From positions 28,993,366-29,057,365 of the forward strand of contig NC_088777.1 of the NCBI RefSeq assembly GCF_954871325.1: a DNA stretch of 64,000 nucleotides. Direction: 5' to 3'. This document shows, piece after piece, positions 34,136 through 46,759 of this stretch; within the stretch, counting starts at the first letter, position 1; the number at the start of each line of letters is the position of its first letter. Under the pieces are notes generated by a model that saw only the letters and a list, made by a program, of their open reading frames with translations, had not been told where the DNA came from and ran no database searches. The DNA comes from Gordionus sp. m RMFG-2023. Its lineage: Eukaryota > Nematomorpha > Gordioida > Chordodea > Parachordodidae. The position numbers and the translations under genes were made by a program.

Positions 34136-37100
34136 CAGTCTTGTTAACGATCCTTTTTAAAAGTAGCGACTTCCGCTCCCGCTCCTACCTTCTCAAAAGG
34201 AGCGAACTCCCGCTCTCGCTACTACATATTAAAAGGAGCGCTCCCGTTCCAACTAATGGAGTGCCGCTCCATAACCGCTCGTTTGATTTTCATTTTTTTA
34301 GAAGGTACACGAAACAAAATCATATTTTTTTTATCAAAACGTTTTATTTATATTATATGATATATCAAAATTTTGATCTTTTATTAGCTTTTAAAAGTAA
34401 TAAATTTTCTAAATTAGAATCTAACAAACACCCACGCTTCTCCCCTAAGACCTGTTTTGCGATACTAAATAGGCGCTCCACAGGAGCACTAGAGGGAAGC
34501 GGGGTATTGTATTTAATATAAATATTTTTTAATTCATGGAATTGTTCAAAAATAGTAATTTTGCTATCATTATTTAAAAAATATCTATCCAAAATATTAT
34601 TTTCATGGTAATCGATTTCATGGAATCCAAAGAAATCTTCCAAATCATTACAAGGTTCCCGTGAACTAGTTGTAGCTATTTTTCCGTCGGGTATTTGTTT
34701 CCTTAAAAAATTAATTAATCTGGCTTTTAGTTCCATATTTTTTGGATCTTTTATCCATTCCCAATTCAATTTAAATGCAGGATGGACAATCGCTGCAATT
34801 ATATTATCATCATTTTAAATATTTGGAAATCTGCAATAAGGTTATTTAAATAGATATAATTTATGTTTTATTATAAACCTTTTATTAATACCGCTGATGA
34901 GAGACTTTACAAGAGGTTGGCAAAACTCTAAATCTGTTAATTCATTTAATTTCGAAATGAGTTTAAAAATGGTAGGACTTAGGAAACCCATGTCCATATG
35001 AAGCTCCCCTTCAAAGATTTTCAGAGCTTTTTTCATAGGTTCCATAACCTAAGATTTATTTATATCACTAAGATAACGATTATATTAATATTTACTTGAC
35101 TATACTCTTTAATAAATTTATGTTCTTGGGAGTTAAAACGTATAAGCCCATGGTTATCACACAACTCATCAAGGTCCTTTTGTTTTTCATCTAACATTTT
35201 ATCTAGCAAAACCATAGACTCATAATACGAATTCCACCTAGTGGATTTTGGGCATATTAGATACCTAACCAACTTTCTGATAATTTCGTCCGCCATATTT
35301 GTAGACATATTTTGTTTATTTTACAAAGATTGACACTTTTGGAATTAACTTTGAGATACTATTTGAAAGCTTCTATCCCCTAAAGCTTTCTCTGCATCAA
35401 CTGTTGCCACCAAATTAAGATTGTGACAAGCACATCTTGAATGTTGAGGGAGATAATCAAAGCTTTCTGCCCTATTATTTAGGATATCATCAATATCCAC
35501 AAATTGGAAATCATCATCAATCTCAGAACTTTTATCTTCAAACATTCTAAAAAATAAAAGGAAAGTTATAATTTTAAAATAAATATTTGAGATTACCTGA
35601 ATGCCTTCACAAAGTTTCTACCATTATCAGTAATGGTTTTTATCACTTTATTCCGAATTTTAAAGCTTTTATGTATATCAATTATCATCTTAGCCAAAAC
35701 ATCAAAAGTATGCTTGCCTTGAACACGTCTTAGGGCTAAAGCTGCTGATTTTCTTTGCAATGATTTTGTGTCAATCCAATGAGCAGTTACACCCAAAAAA
35801 GACCTTTATAAGTTAAATTAATCAAGCACATTTAAAAATATAGGCACTACCTTCTAAATCCACTACAGCAATCAGCTGTGGTACACACATAAGATACTCC
35901 AGAAAGCATTTCTATAATATCATCCATCATTTTATCATAACGCAAACCTATCTTTGCTATTAGTGTTTGGCGGCACATTACCTTTGCTGAAGGGGAAAAC
36001 GTTTTTATCATTTTGACAAAGCTAGGATTATCTACAGTTGATAAAGGAACTAGTGTCTCAATGACATAATCAATGATTGCATTATCTCCTTCAGTTTTTG
36101 TAGGTTCATATGTTTTTTGACTAAAATTTAATATTGACTGTTTATTCTCAGAAGAGGAAGACTTTATATTTTGGCTCATATCTTTTTTATTATAACTATT
36201 GATATGATTTTCAATTTTTGAATATTGATTATCATGTACTCTCTAAATATAAATTTATAAATTAAATTAAAATTTATTTTATAAAAATCAACTTTATTTT
36301 TAACTGATAATCTAAAACATCAAATTATTAAGGTAGATTTTTTAAATAAGAAATTGACAAATATTTAATGAGCAGTATAAATATCTTTTTAGGTACTTAA
36401 TTTTTTTTTTTATTATTTTGTTTTACTTATTTTATTAATATAAAATAAAAATAAATAATTATTTTCCAAGTTTATTGATCAAAATAAAATAAGAAAAAAT
36501 CAAATTAAAATTAAATAAAATATAAATTTTACCATAATAAAATGTATATTTTTAATTTGGATGTTACAATTCAATTTAAAAAAATACTTTAAATTTATAA
36601 AAAAAATGTATAAAAAGGAGGTTGAACAAGTAATGAGAAAATTAAAATAAATATAAAAATATAAAAAAGCATCATATCTGACAACCCAAGCTCAACTAAT
36701 GTAATGAATTGCCCAAAAATAATTAAAACCATTTTAAAAAAAATTATTATATTAAAATAAAGAAATATTGATTTTACCTTAAGGTGTTTTTTTAAATTAA
36801 AGCTGCTGATTTTAAAGAAAGAAATCATTTTGTTGTTAATGCACAATAGGCATTTCGCCTTTAAGTTGACTTTATCATCTGTATCATCTATAAGCTTGAA
36901 ATATTTTTTGTATGGTGGAAATGGAAAATCGGTTTCTTCTTCTATAATCTCTAAATCCATAATATCTAAAACTATTTTTTATTATATATCTATAAAATGA
37001 ATATTAATATGACTTACAAGATTTTTCAAAAAATTTTCAATATAAAAAGGAAAAACTGATGTTTAATGTTTCAAATGATTAGATGAAAAATCAATATAAA

Positions 37101-37297
37101 ACTCGGCTCAACATTTAATAATGAATAAATTTAAATAAAATAAAATTTTATTTTCATTAAATTTTAATTAACAAATATTATTAATATTTAAAAAATAATA
37201 TAATTTATATATTAAATTTAAAGGGCGGAGGCAGCCCTAAAAGGAGCTACTCCCGCTCCTCATTTTTAAAAAGGAGGGGCGCTCCTTAACAAGACTG
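34136..37297 (-). mobile_element. Nearly full-length hAT transposon
   Basis: 3.16 kb. Ends CAGTCTTGTTAACGATCC and GGAGGGGCGCTCC...CTTAACAAGACTG, perfect 8-bp target duplication AAAATAAT (34128-34135 and 37298-37305), and subterminal clusters of GGAGCGGGAGC/GCTCCCGCTCC words on both sides. It carries a complete but dead transposase gene on the minus strand. Confidence 0.85.
34365..36960 (-). pseudogene. hAT transposase, multi-exon, broken
   Basis: Exon 1 (36960-36778, 61 codons) holds the first half of a BED zinc finger (CLLC...NLKKHLK). Exon 2 starts at 36242 with RVH, so splicing restores NLKKHLKRVH. Exon 2 runs to 35851 (QSILNFSQKTY, CTTADCCSGFR; catalytic-type D), exon 3 is 35803-35597 (SFLGVTAHWIDTKSLQRKS, then ITDNGRNF with the second D), and exon 4 starts at 35546 and continues through CPKSTRWNSYYES to about 35098. 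Two further exons (from 35050 and 34830) end in PSSAPVERLFSIAKQVLGEK RG, the hATC dimerisation domain, stop near 34365. All checked junction phases agree. The coding sequence has three in-frame stops (near 35345, 35321 and 34815), so it cannot make a full protein. A complete hAT gene with five or more introns is readable here. Confidence 0.75.
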
Positions 37298-37442
37298 AAA
37301 ATAATATTTAAAAAAATAACAAAATACATAAAATTACAAAAACAACTTGCACAAGTTAAATAATAAATAAATAAAAAATTTCTTTTAAAATATGTCAGCT
37401 AAAAATTTTAAGAGTAAGAAAATATATCAATCACAACCTGGG

Positions 37443-38490
37443 TTGTCAGATCTCCAGCTTTTGGGGTACTTTTCCGTATTTATTTTAGTTTACGCCAAAA
37501 CACGCCCTATTGAATTACGCTATCTCATTTTTTACGCTTTCTCCTTATTTTTTTTTAAAAAAATTTTTTAATATAAAATATATATAGCTTAATCAGAAAC
37601 TTATTCTATCATTTTTAAATTTAATTCAATCATATATTCAAAAATGAATTTTATTTTTTTTATTTTTTATTTATATTTTGAGAGGAAAAAACAAATATAA
37701 ATTACAGTTTAACCACAAATTTAACATCCAAAAAAAAATTAAAATGCATCTTGTTTTTGTTTACTTTTTATTTATATTTTGAGAGGTTAAAACAAATATA
37801 TATTACAGTCTAAAGACAAATTTAACATCCAAAAAAAAAATTTAAATCAATATCATAATAACTGCACCTACATTTATTCATGGGTCAGAGAATATAAAGA
37901 ATATAGCCTAAATAAAATTGTATAATATTATGCCAAATTTAATATTAGCCATGGGGGATTAGTTCATGATATAAAAAACATTCAACAAGACAATAACATA
38001 TTTCCTAAGAAATAAAGAATCATCAAATAACAACCACATTTCAAAAACAATCATTTATGTCATGATAATACTAAAATAACCAAAACGAAATTCATCTAAT
38101 ACACGATAAAGCATCCTCTTAGTTATTTATCTACAGATTACAAATCTATTGCCTATACTCTTTCCTTTAAAAATAGCCAAAAGCATTAAATATAGAAGAA
38201 TAAAAGCATCAAAAATAGTGTTAAATATCCTTGGTTCTGAAACTAAGAAACACATCTTAAAAGATATGAAAGGAAATCATCCATTTTCTCTATTAACTTT
38301 TGCGTCAAATAATGGAAATACTAAGACATTCCCAATAATGAGCACTATTTTAATAAAGAAAGAAGGGTTTCAAGTAAACTTCCTGCTCAGAGAAATTGAA
38401 GGATCCAACGTAATTAAATGTAATCTAATACTCTCTTTTCTTCGTGAAGCCCTCATCAGGCTAAATAAATATGTGAAGTGGCATTAGAAT
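37443..38490 (+). pseudogene. hAT transposon fossil, same family as 62701-64000
   Basis: The 5' end CTGGGTTGTCAGATCTCCAGC and the following ACGCCAAAACACGCCCTATT match the 62701 copy. The coding remnant includes ILFPLKIAKSIKYRRIKASK, IVLNILGSETKKHILKDMKG and HPFSLLTFASNNGNTKTFPI, as in hAT-related multi-copy transposases (KIVxNVLGP...FSLLTDASNKGNTKTFPI). A 112-codon frame (38149-38487) survives, then similarity stops; the DDE core and hATC domain are absent. Truncated at the 3' side. Confidence 0.6.
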
Positions 38491-39474
38491 GACGTAATGC
38501 TTTCTGATAAATGATGTTCATTGTGCCTGATTATTTCTTAAAAATCATTTTAAAATTCATACACGTTATATAATATGGCATAGTCATGAAATATAAAATT
38601 CCTTCTTTTTATTGGTTATCAGACAAAACATTACAAATTTAAGATCAGGGAGTTCAATAAAAATATGGAATTGAATATTTTGATAAAAAAATGTGGGAGA
38701 TTTTGTGTTAGATTATGTTATATTTAAATTTTAAAAAGTTTAGTAGTATCGTGATTGAGTTGAGTGTGGTATATTTTGACCTTTATAAAAAAAACAGTAG
38801 TAGTCTATTAATCAACGTGATAGACCTGGAAATTATGCTCATGTGGCTCATCAAGCCAGCTTGATTGTTCATCTATTTGTTCGCTCAATTATATTAAATT
38901 ATCCAAATCACAAATGAATAGCTTTCGGCTAAATATTAAACTCAAATGAACTCATGAGCCGATTCAACCAGAAGCTGGCTTAAATCAGAGTCTATTTTTA
39001 GACTAAAAAAACTTGACTGAGTTTATGAATAAGTTCATTCGACCTATTTGTTTTTACTATTTCTATTTATAATAGAACAATGAAAAAAATTACAATTTTT
39101 TAGATAAATTCTTTATAGGGGCATAATCAAGAAAATAGAAAGCATGTCCCCCTCTCTCATAAATTTTCCTTGTTTCCGTAAATATTTTTATTAGCTAACA
39201 AAATATTTTCCCTAAGCGTGCCTCACCTTTCTCTTCCTAAAAATATTAGTACAACATGTGAGAATATTTACTATAAATATAAGTAAAGTATAAACATTTA
39301 GCGTTAAGCAAATTAGATTTTTTTTCACATATTATATAATTTACGATTCAATTTATTTCAACATCTCTGCTATATTTGAGCCCTGATTATCATTAAAATC
39401 TTTAAGGAAAAAAGCCAATTATCATAAAAATATTTTTTCTTTTATAAAATTTGTTTTAAAAAAAGTTTATAAAT
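38491..39474. other. Noncoding stretch, nothing assigned
   Basis: A slightly GC-richer patch at 38810-39060 has scattered GCTCAT/ATGAGC words (GTGGCTCATCAAGCCAGC, GAACTCATGAGCCGATTC) that may be subterminal repeats of a miniature element, but I found no matching ends. Confidence 0.3.
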
Positions 39475-39950
39475 TAAGATTATGGCAATTATCACTATCT
39501 TCATTGTATTTATAATTTAACGGGCTACAATATTTATTTGCCTGAATTTTTTTAAAGTTTAAAAAAATATTGAATATGACAATCTTCTTGATATTTTATA
39601 TCTTATGTCTAAAAAAATATATATTTATTTACCCATTTGCTTCAAACATGTTTAAAAATTAAAATTATGATAATTATTACTTTTCTATATTATATTTAAC
39701 AGGTTTACAATATAGTTTTACGCGTTTGTATTAAATAAAATCAAAGATGTTAAAAAAAATAACTATTATGACAATTGTCACTTTTCTGTGGTACATCTTC
39801 ATTGAATTTATAATTATACATCTTTACAATATATTTTTTTTTACAAATTTGCGTTAAAAATAAAGAGTTAAAAAAACAATTATCACATTTATCTCTTCTT
39901 TTTTGTGGTACATCTTTATTGGATTTATAATAGCATCTTTTCAAATTTTG
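39475..39950 (-). repeat. Detached, decayed fragment of a GACAATTGTC array
   Basis: About four diverged units in the inverted orientation; the best one is ACTATTATGACAATTGTCACTTTTCTG then TGGTACATCTTCATTGAATT at 39762-39810. No tips or matching second arm nearby. It shows that the array family is older than X, Y and Z. Confidence 0.55.
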
Positions 39951-39957
39951 CTCATTT

Positions 39958-40145
39958 TTACGACTCGAGTTCCGAACTTGAGTCGTGAACTCAAGTCGCG
40001 ACTCGAGTTCTGAACTTGAGTTTTGATCTTTAGTCATGAACTTGAGTTTTGATCTTGAGTCATGAACTCGAGTTATGAACTTGAGTCGTGAACTAGTCAT
40101 AAACTTGAGTCGTGAACTAGTCATAAACTTGAGTCGTGAACTCAA
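39958..40145. repeat. 13-bp minisatellite (GAACTTGAGTCGT)
   Basis: About 14 tandem variants of GAACTTGAGTCGT, including GAACTCGAGTTAT, TGATCTTGAGTCAT and GAACTAGTCATAA. A short array of the same unit sits at 44083-44150 in front of the second copy of the flanking repeat. Confidence 0.7.
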
Positions 40146-40400
40146 CAGGTTATCTTAAATTTTATGAAACTCGATTACTTATATTAGTATTGTTAATTGA
40201 TTGGTTGTGTAATACCCAGACCTGGCGCTTGGCTCTATAATTAGACTAAATCTGCTATGAGCACGGGGCCCATGTATCTTAAGTTATTGAACTTATTAGT
40301 TAAATATATGGTTATTACAGATAAATCGATAGATAATTAAAAGACCTATTGAATATGCAACAATTCAAGCGCCACTTTTCTATGAGTGAAGCTATTTCTA
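40087..40400 (+). repeat. Direct repeat A, left copy
   Basis: From the end of the minisatellite: CTCAACAGGTTATCTTAAAT, TTTATGAAACTCGATTACTT, GTTAATTGATTGGTTG, TCTGCTATGAGCACGGGGCC, ATAAATCGATAGATAATTAA and CAAGCGCCACTTTTCTATGA all recur in order at 44085-44410. About 10% different. Confidence 0.65.
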
Positions 40401-40621
40401 CGTAAACGGAAATTTTAATAACATGAATAGAAAAAATAATCCTAAAATTATATTTTGAAATAAAGAGGTTGCTCGTAGCATAAACTCCTTCCTATTCCTA
40501 TATTTATGAACTATTATTTTCCTGATTTTATTATATTTAAAATCATAAAAAATATATTTTTATTTTTATAAAAATATTAAAATAAAATAAATGAAACAAT
40601 GAATTTGTTGATCCAAAAATT

Positions 40622-40717
40622 TTTTTTATTTATTCGATTTTTTCATTGTAAATATAAAATTTAACTCATACATATGATTTATAAAGATTTAAATAAATAA
40701 AATAAAAATAATTTCAA
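40622..40717 (+). repeat. Direct repeat B, left copy
   Basis: TTTATTTATTCGATTTTTTCA, ATATAAAATTTAACTCATAC and AGATTTAAATAAATAAAATA recur in the same orientation at 43488-43575. Copies A and B thus flank the hAT fossil in the order A, B, hAT, B, A. Confidence 0.55.
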
Positions 40718-41126
40718 AGCGGAGTTGAAAAAATAAAATAAATAAAACAATGAATTAGATGCAAAAAAAATTTAAAAAATCCCCCACTCCTTAATTAGGT
40801 GCCAGATAGGCGATTTGGTTTTTTATTTTATTATAAAATTAATTTCTATTTTTTTATTTAAGATTTTTTGAAATATTAAATAATTTTTTATAAAAAAATG
40901 TATAATATTACCTACAAATTTTTAAAGATGGAAATGGAAATTAAATTTAGGGGGGGGGGCTAAATATTTAGATGAAAAGTAGTTTTATTTCATCAAATCG
41001 AAAAATAAATAACATTAAAAAAAATAACATCAAAAAATAAGAAAAAAGAATAATGAAATGAGCCTCCCAAAAGGAATAGTAAACTAACCAGATATTTAGT
41101 ATAAAATTATTTTATTTTTATAAAAA

Positions 41127-43223
41127 AAATTTTTATGGACGAGGCAGATATGGAACAAGAGCAAGACAATTCTTTTACCTCTATAAAAGATTACTTTATA
41201 GACACTAATAATACTAAGCGCAAATGTTTGTATTGTGATAAAATTTACAGTCTCCATACGGCTACAAAGTATAATATATTTCCAAAATATATTTTTGATA
41301 AAATATGATAAAATAATAGGAAAATAAGCAATAGGTGATGATATGTAGGTTCTATTTTCAATTTCATAAAACTTATAATTAACTGTAATAAATTTGAAAA
41401 TATTTATATATACATTGTTTAAATAGGTTAATATAAAATAAATTACCAAATATATAAATCCTATATTAAAAATTTTTAATATTTTTTAGCCAACCTTAAA
41501 AATCATATAAAAATATTGCACCCTAAATTCATTATCCAAACTAAAGAAATAATGCCCAAGCATTTATCGGACATAAGAAAACTTCAACCAGAAGAAAACA
41601 AAAGAATAAATAAACTAATACTCAGATGTATTATTAAAAATAATTTAGCATTTAACATATTCGACTCAATTGAATTCCGGGATATATTTGCTTTTATATT
41701 TAAAAATGAAAAGATTTGGACACGACAAACAGCGAAAGTATATTTACATTCGATGTATGAAACATCCAAATTAAAACTAATAGCTAAATTAAAAAATGTA
41801 CAAAGTAAAATTTCGCTTTCAACCGATATTTATACAGGAATCAATAGTATGTCTTACTGTTCTATTACTGTACACTATATTACAAATAATTGGAAAATTA
41901 AAAACTATCTTTTAGATTTAATCGAACTTCCTCATCCTCATAGTGGGCAAGATATAGCGAATTATTTATTAAAATATCTTGAAACATTTGAAATTCAAAA
42001 AAATGTTATAGCATTAACTCACGACAATGCTAGGAATATTATTAATGCAGCTGCTATAATGAGTAATCATTATAAGGAAAAATATAATATGCCCTTCTAT
42101 AGTAATAGATGCCTGGCGCATGTTATAAATTTAATTGTTAAAGAAGGGCTTAGTATTTTTGATCCCAAATTAGAAAAAATACACAAATTGGTAAAATCAC
42201 TTCACCTTTCGCCCAAGCTAATGCAAAAATATCTCGAAATTTCTGGAGGCACAAGATTACCACTCGACGTGGTAACTAGGTGGAATTCTAAGTATCTCAT
42301 GATTTCTACAATAAATAAAGTAATTTAACCATAATCTTAAATGTTATTTATATAATATATTTCATTTTAAAGAATTTGGAGGTTATTAAACAATTAAAGG
42401 AAGAATGTCTTCCCAAAGATGAATTTTATCTTAATATCAATGAGGAAAGATATTTAAAGGAAATTGAAACCTTCCTTAAACCATTTTTCAAGATTACTTG
42501 TGAAGTTTCTTCGGAAAATACAACTATTGGGACGGCGACTTTATTCGTCGCTTCGATAGGGAATTTCTTAGATGAAACATTTATTTCACATGCTAATGAT
42601 GATATCAAAAAGGCAGCTAAATTAATGCTGACCAAATGTAAAGCCTATGAAGGCTTATTTGGTACCCTTACAAATTACATATCTAGCTTCCTAGATCCCA
42701 AAACAAAACAAAAATATATGCCAAAATCTATCTTAAATAATAAATATGACGAAGAATTTAAACAAATACACAATGCTTATTTCTGGCCAGCATATCAAGC
42801 AACGGTATATTAATCTACAGATCACATTGATTCACAACCCTACTCAGTTATTATGCATAATAAGCTGCGAAAGTAATTATAAATACTTAGAAATTTAATT
42901 AACCTTGTATTTTTATATTTATTTTCAGAGATGCTATCGATAATCCAGACCCCATGAGAGATGAGATCGTGGAATATCTTAAGGAACCCGTTGCGCCAGC
43001 ATCGACAAATATCTTGGATTGGTGGGCAAAGAACGCCACTATATATCCCACTTTGGCGTTAATGGCTAGGGATTATTTAGCTCAACAATCTACAAGTGTA
43101 GTAAGTGAGAGGACCTTCAGTAAAGCTGTTGATTGTATGACTAAAAAAAGAAATAGAATGGCTTCAGAAACCCTCAAAGAATGCCTGTGCTTGAGTTGTT
43201 GGGACGTAGATCTATTGGAATAA
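41127..43223 (+). pseudogene. hAT transposase (BED-finger, RICESLEEPER-like), decayed
   Basis: ATG at 41136 opens exon 1: MDEADMEQEQDNSFTSIKDY, then CLYCDKIYSLHTAT, the first half of a BED finger. Exon 2 (41490-42319) supplies NLKNHIKILHP and then the catalytic region, with LSTDIYTGINS (first D) and ALTHDNARNI (second D), CLAHVINLIV and LPLDVVTRWNSKYLM. Exon 3 (42373-42804) has FLKPFFKITCEVSSEN and FLDPKTKQKYMP; exon 4 (42930-43223) has LDWWAKNATIYPTLALMARD and STSVVSERTFSKAVD, the hATC domain, ending at TAA. The 2-3 junction is in phase; the 1-2 and 3-4 junctions are not with the sites I chose, so small indels or other sites are likely. Long open exons suggest a young copy. Terminal repeats not identified. 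Confidence 0.7.
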
Positions 43224-43487
43224 TGTAAATATTATTACATACTTTGTTGTGATTGTGTTTAGACTATATTAACATATATAATTAGTCCGAATAATGTTTT
43301 TGTTAATTTTAAACAAGACTTTTACTTGCCCTCTCTTAAAAAATTGGTAAAATTTAATGATTTTTTAATTCTTTCAATATATCTTTATATTTATTTTGAA
43401 GCTTTCTTGAAGAAAAAGATTTGGCAAATGAAGATTGAACTGACGATATTTTTTTATATTAAAATATTTTTTTATATCTAAATATTT

Positions 43488-43575
43488 TTATTTATTCGAT
43501 TTTTTTATTGTAATTATAAAATTTAACTCATATGATTTATAGAGATTTAAATAAATAAAATAAAAATATTAGTTA
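43488..43575 (+). repeat. Direct repeat B, right copy
   Basis: Partner of 40622-40717: TTTATTTATTCGATTTTTTTA, TATAAAATTTAACTCATATG, AGATTTAAATAAATAAAATA. Confidence 0.55.
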
Positions 43576-43973
43576 TAATTTATTTTAATAGACAGGCCCT
43601 GGTTCGAACTAGTTACTGTTTTGAAGAAATTAATAAATTACTAAAATTCTTAAAATGTATATAAATTTTAGTGAATAAGGCATACGCGATATACCGAAGG
43701 TCAGGACACAATTTTTTGAGAAGAAAAATATTTTGGGATTCATAAATTCTTGGTTTTTAAAACAAATATATCAATTAAACATCTTAATCCTCAGAATTTG
43801 TCTCTTAATTACCTCAATTTAAATCAGGAAGAGCTTAGGCAAAATTATATGAGATAATTTCCATATATAACGTTTTTTTCAAACGGTTTTGGGAAATGTA
43901 ACTAGAAACCTCTTTATTTCCAAACAGGATTAATTTTAGGAATTGATTTTTTCCATTCATGTTATCAAAATTT

Positions 43974-44696
43974 CCATTAAAAAGAATTTAAAAATCTTAA
44001 AACTTTATTTGGTAATCTAGCAGATATTTTTCTCTTAATATTGTACAAAGTTAAAAATAAAACGTTAAGATCCAGACTAAACTTGAGTCGTGAACTAATC
44101 ATAAACTTGAGTCGTGAACTCGAGTTATGAATTTGAATCGTGAACTCAACAGGTTATCTTAAATTTTATGAAACTTGATTACTTATATAGTGTTGTTAAT
44201 TGGTTGGTTGGCTCTAAAAATCTGCTATGAGCACGAACCCCGATCACAGAACCGTGGTTCAGGCCCATATATTTTAATTTAAGTTATTTCTTATTGAACT
44301 TATTATATAATATAAATATATGGTTATTAGAGATAAATCGATTGATAATTAAAATACCTATTGAATAGGCAAAATGTCAAGCGCCACTTCTCGATGAGTG
44401 AAGTTATTTCAACGTAGGTCAGGAATAATTTTATCAAAATCAAATATTGATATGATAATGGATGGGTATCAAATAAATATAGTTTTAACTACCTTTATAT
44501 GGTGTATATTAATTTGACCGGGAATAAAAAATAAATATGGTTACTCATATTTGTTCGTGAAAATTTTTTTTTAGCATTGCATTTAATGGGCATGTCTGGA
44601 TCTTAACATTTTATTTTTAACTTTGTACAATATTAAGAGAAAAATATCTACTAGATTACCAAATTTAGTTTTAAGATTTTTAAATTCTTTTTAACG
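43974..44696. mobile_element. Element with about 100-bp terminal inverted repeats
   Basis: Left arm 43974-44078 (CATTAAAAAGAATTTAAAAA ... TTGTACAAAGTTAAAAATAAAACG ... TAAGATCCAGAC) and right arm 44596-44696 are complementary with few mismatches. The 517-bp interior holds the right copy of direct repeat A and a short piece of the 13-bp minisatellite. Noncoding. Just outside, 43900-43970 is an inverted copy of 40408-40470 (AAAGAGGTT... GGAAATTTTAATAACATG). Confidence 0.55.
44085..44410 (+). repeat. Direct repeat A, right copy
   Basis: Partner of 40087-40400, with an extra CGAACCCCGATCACAGAACC segment after ATGAGCACG. Confidence 0.65.
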
Positions 44697-45599
44697 GAAT
44701 ATTTTTAAATAAAAAATCTTTAAAAATTGGATATTTCAAGATCGTTGTTCAAATTTATTTAATCATTGAATCCTCAACTGCAAATAAGCGGTTGATTTCT
44801 CATGCCATTAAACTGCCTTCAAAAAATTATTCATATTCGAAAATCCTCTATCATTCCAAATATATTTTACCTTTGGTAATAATAGGCATAACCAACAATA
44901 CATAAACCTTATCGATAGTGTTGCGTAATCGGCTAATTTTAGCCGACTACAAAACGGCTTAGCCGAGATTTTAGGTGGAAAAATCGGCTAAGTCTAATTA
45001 GGTAAAGAATAAAAATCGGCAGCCTAATTAGGCTAAGCCTAAAAATCGGCTAAACCTAATTAAGCTAAGCCTAAAAATCGGCTAAGCCTAAAAATCGGCT
45101 AAGCCTAAAAATTGGCTAAGCCTAAAAATGGGCTAAGCTTAAAAATTGGCTAAAATAAATTTGTCAAAATTCTGCATCGATGCTTAGCATTAATTATTAT
45201 TTATTTTAGTAAAATAATTTATTTCATTTATATTTAATGTAAATATTTTATTATTATCAACAAATAAACATGATATGATTTAATATTTTTTATTTATATT
45301 ATTATATTTTGATGAAAATAAATTTATTTATTTGATGTTTTTTTAATAAAAAAAATAATATGCTGCTATATTGCAAAAATGTAATATTCTTTTTAATATA
45401 ATTTATTAGTGATTTTCACAATCTTTGTAAATACATCTTTTATTGAGGAATTATATTGTAAATTTTATTAGATAAATAAACAATCTTTTAGGTAAAATCT
45501 TTTATCATATTTTAAAATTATCTATTTATTATTAAATGAGGTGGATTTTATGAAACTTTTTTGATGTTATTTTATATGATCTTTTTATGGATAATATTT

Positions 45600-46490
45600 C
45601 AATGTGACAATTGTCATAATCGTTCTTTTATAAGTTTTTTGAATTTTTTTGAAGAAAGTATGTTAAATTAAGTATTAATAACATGTATAAATATAAATTT
45701 AGTGAAGATGTACCAATGAAAAGTGACAATTGTCATAATCGTTATTTTTAAAGTTTTTTGACGAAAATATGTTAAAATAAGTATTAAAAACATGTTTAAA
45801 TAAAAATTTAGTGGATGTACCAATGAAAAGTGACAATTGTCATAATCGTTTATTTTAAAGTTTTTTGAATTTTTTTGACGAAAATATGTTAAAATAAGTA
45901 TTAATAACATGTGTAAATATAAATTTAGTGAAGATGTATCAATGAAAAGTGACATTTGTCATAATCGTTATTTTTAAAGTTTTTTGAATTTTTTTGACGA
46001 AAATATGTTAAAATAAGTATTAATAACATGTGTAAATATAAATTTAGTGAAGATGTATCAATGAAAAGTGACATTTGTCATAATCGTTATTTTTAAAGTT
46101 TTTTGAATTTTTTTGAAGAAAATATGTTAAAATAAATATTAAAAACATGTTTAAATAAAAATTTAGTGAAGATGTACCATAGAAATGTTTGTCATAATCG
46201 TTTATTTTAAAGTTTTTTAAATTTATTTGACGAAAATATGTTAAAATAAGTATTAATAACATGTGTAAATATAAATTTAGTGAAGATGTACCGTAGAAAA
46301 GTGACAATTGTTATAATCGTTATTTTTAAAGTTTTTTGAATTTTATTGACAAATATATTTTAAAATAAGTATTGATTACATGTTTAAATAAAAATTTAGT
46401 GAAGATGTACTCTAGATAAGCGACAATTGTCAATCGTTATTTTTAAAGTTTTTTGATTTTTTTTGACGAAAATAGTTAACTTGCATCGAT
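45600..46490 (+). repeat. Tandem array, left arm of Z
   Basis: About 8 units: AAAGTGACAATTGTCATAAT, CGTTATTTTTAAAGTTTTTT, GAATTTTTTTGACGAAAATA, TGTTAAAATAAGTATTAATA, ACATGTGTAAATATAAATTT, AGTGAAGATGTACCAATG. Period about 118 bp. Some palindromes are altered (GACATTTGTC). Confidence 0.75.
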
Positions 46491-46759
46491 ATTGATTTTA
46501 AAATAGTAAAAAAAGTTTACTCAAATTTTAAACAAGATTGTCTGGTGAAAATTGGCAAAAAAATAATAATTTCTAACTTAGGATTAGATATTATGATATA
46601 AATTTTGCATATTAATTTCTGACCCGATGAACGGATGTAATAAAATGCCAATTTGCTCCTGTTTTTGGGGAAGAATCTATTATTACCATATGTTTTTTCT
46701 ATGGCATATACTCAGGCAATTTTAATTTTACAATCTATATTTTTACCCATTTACATCAA

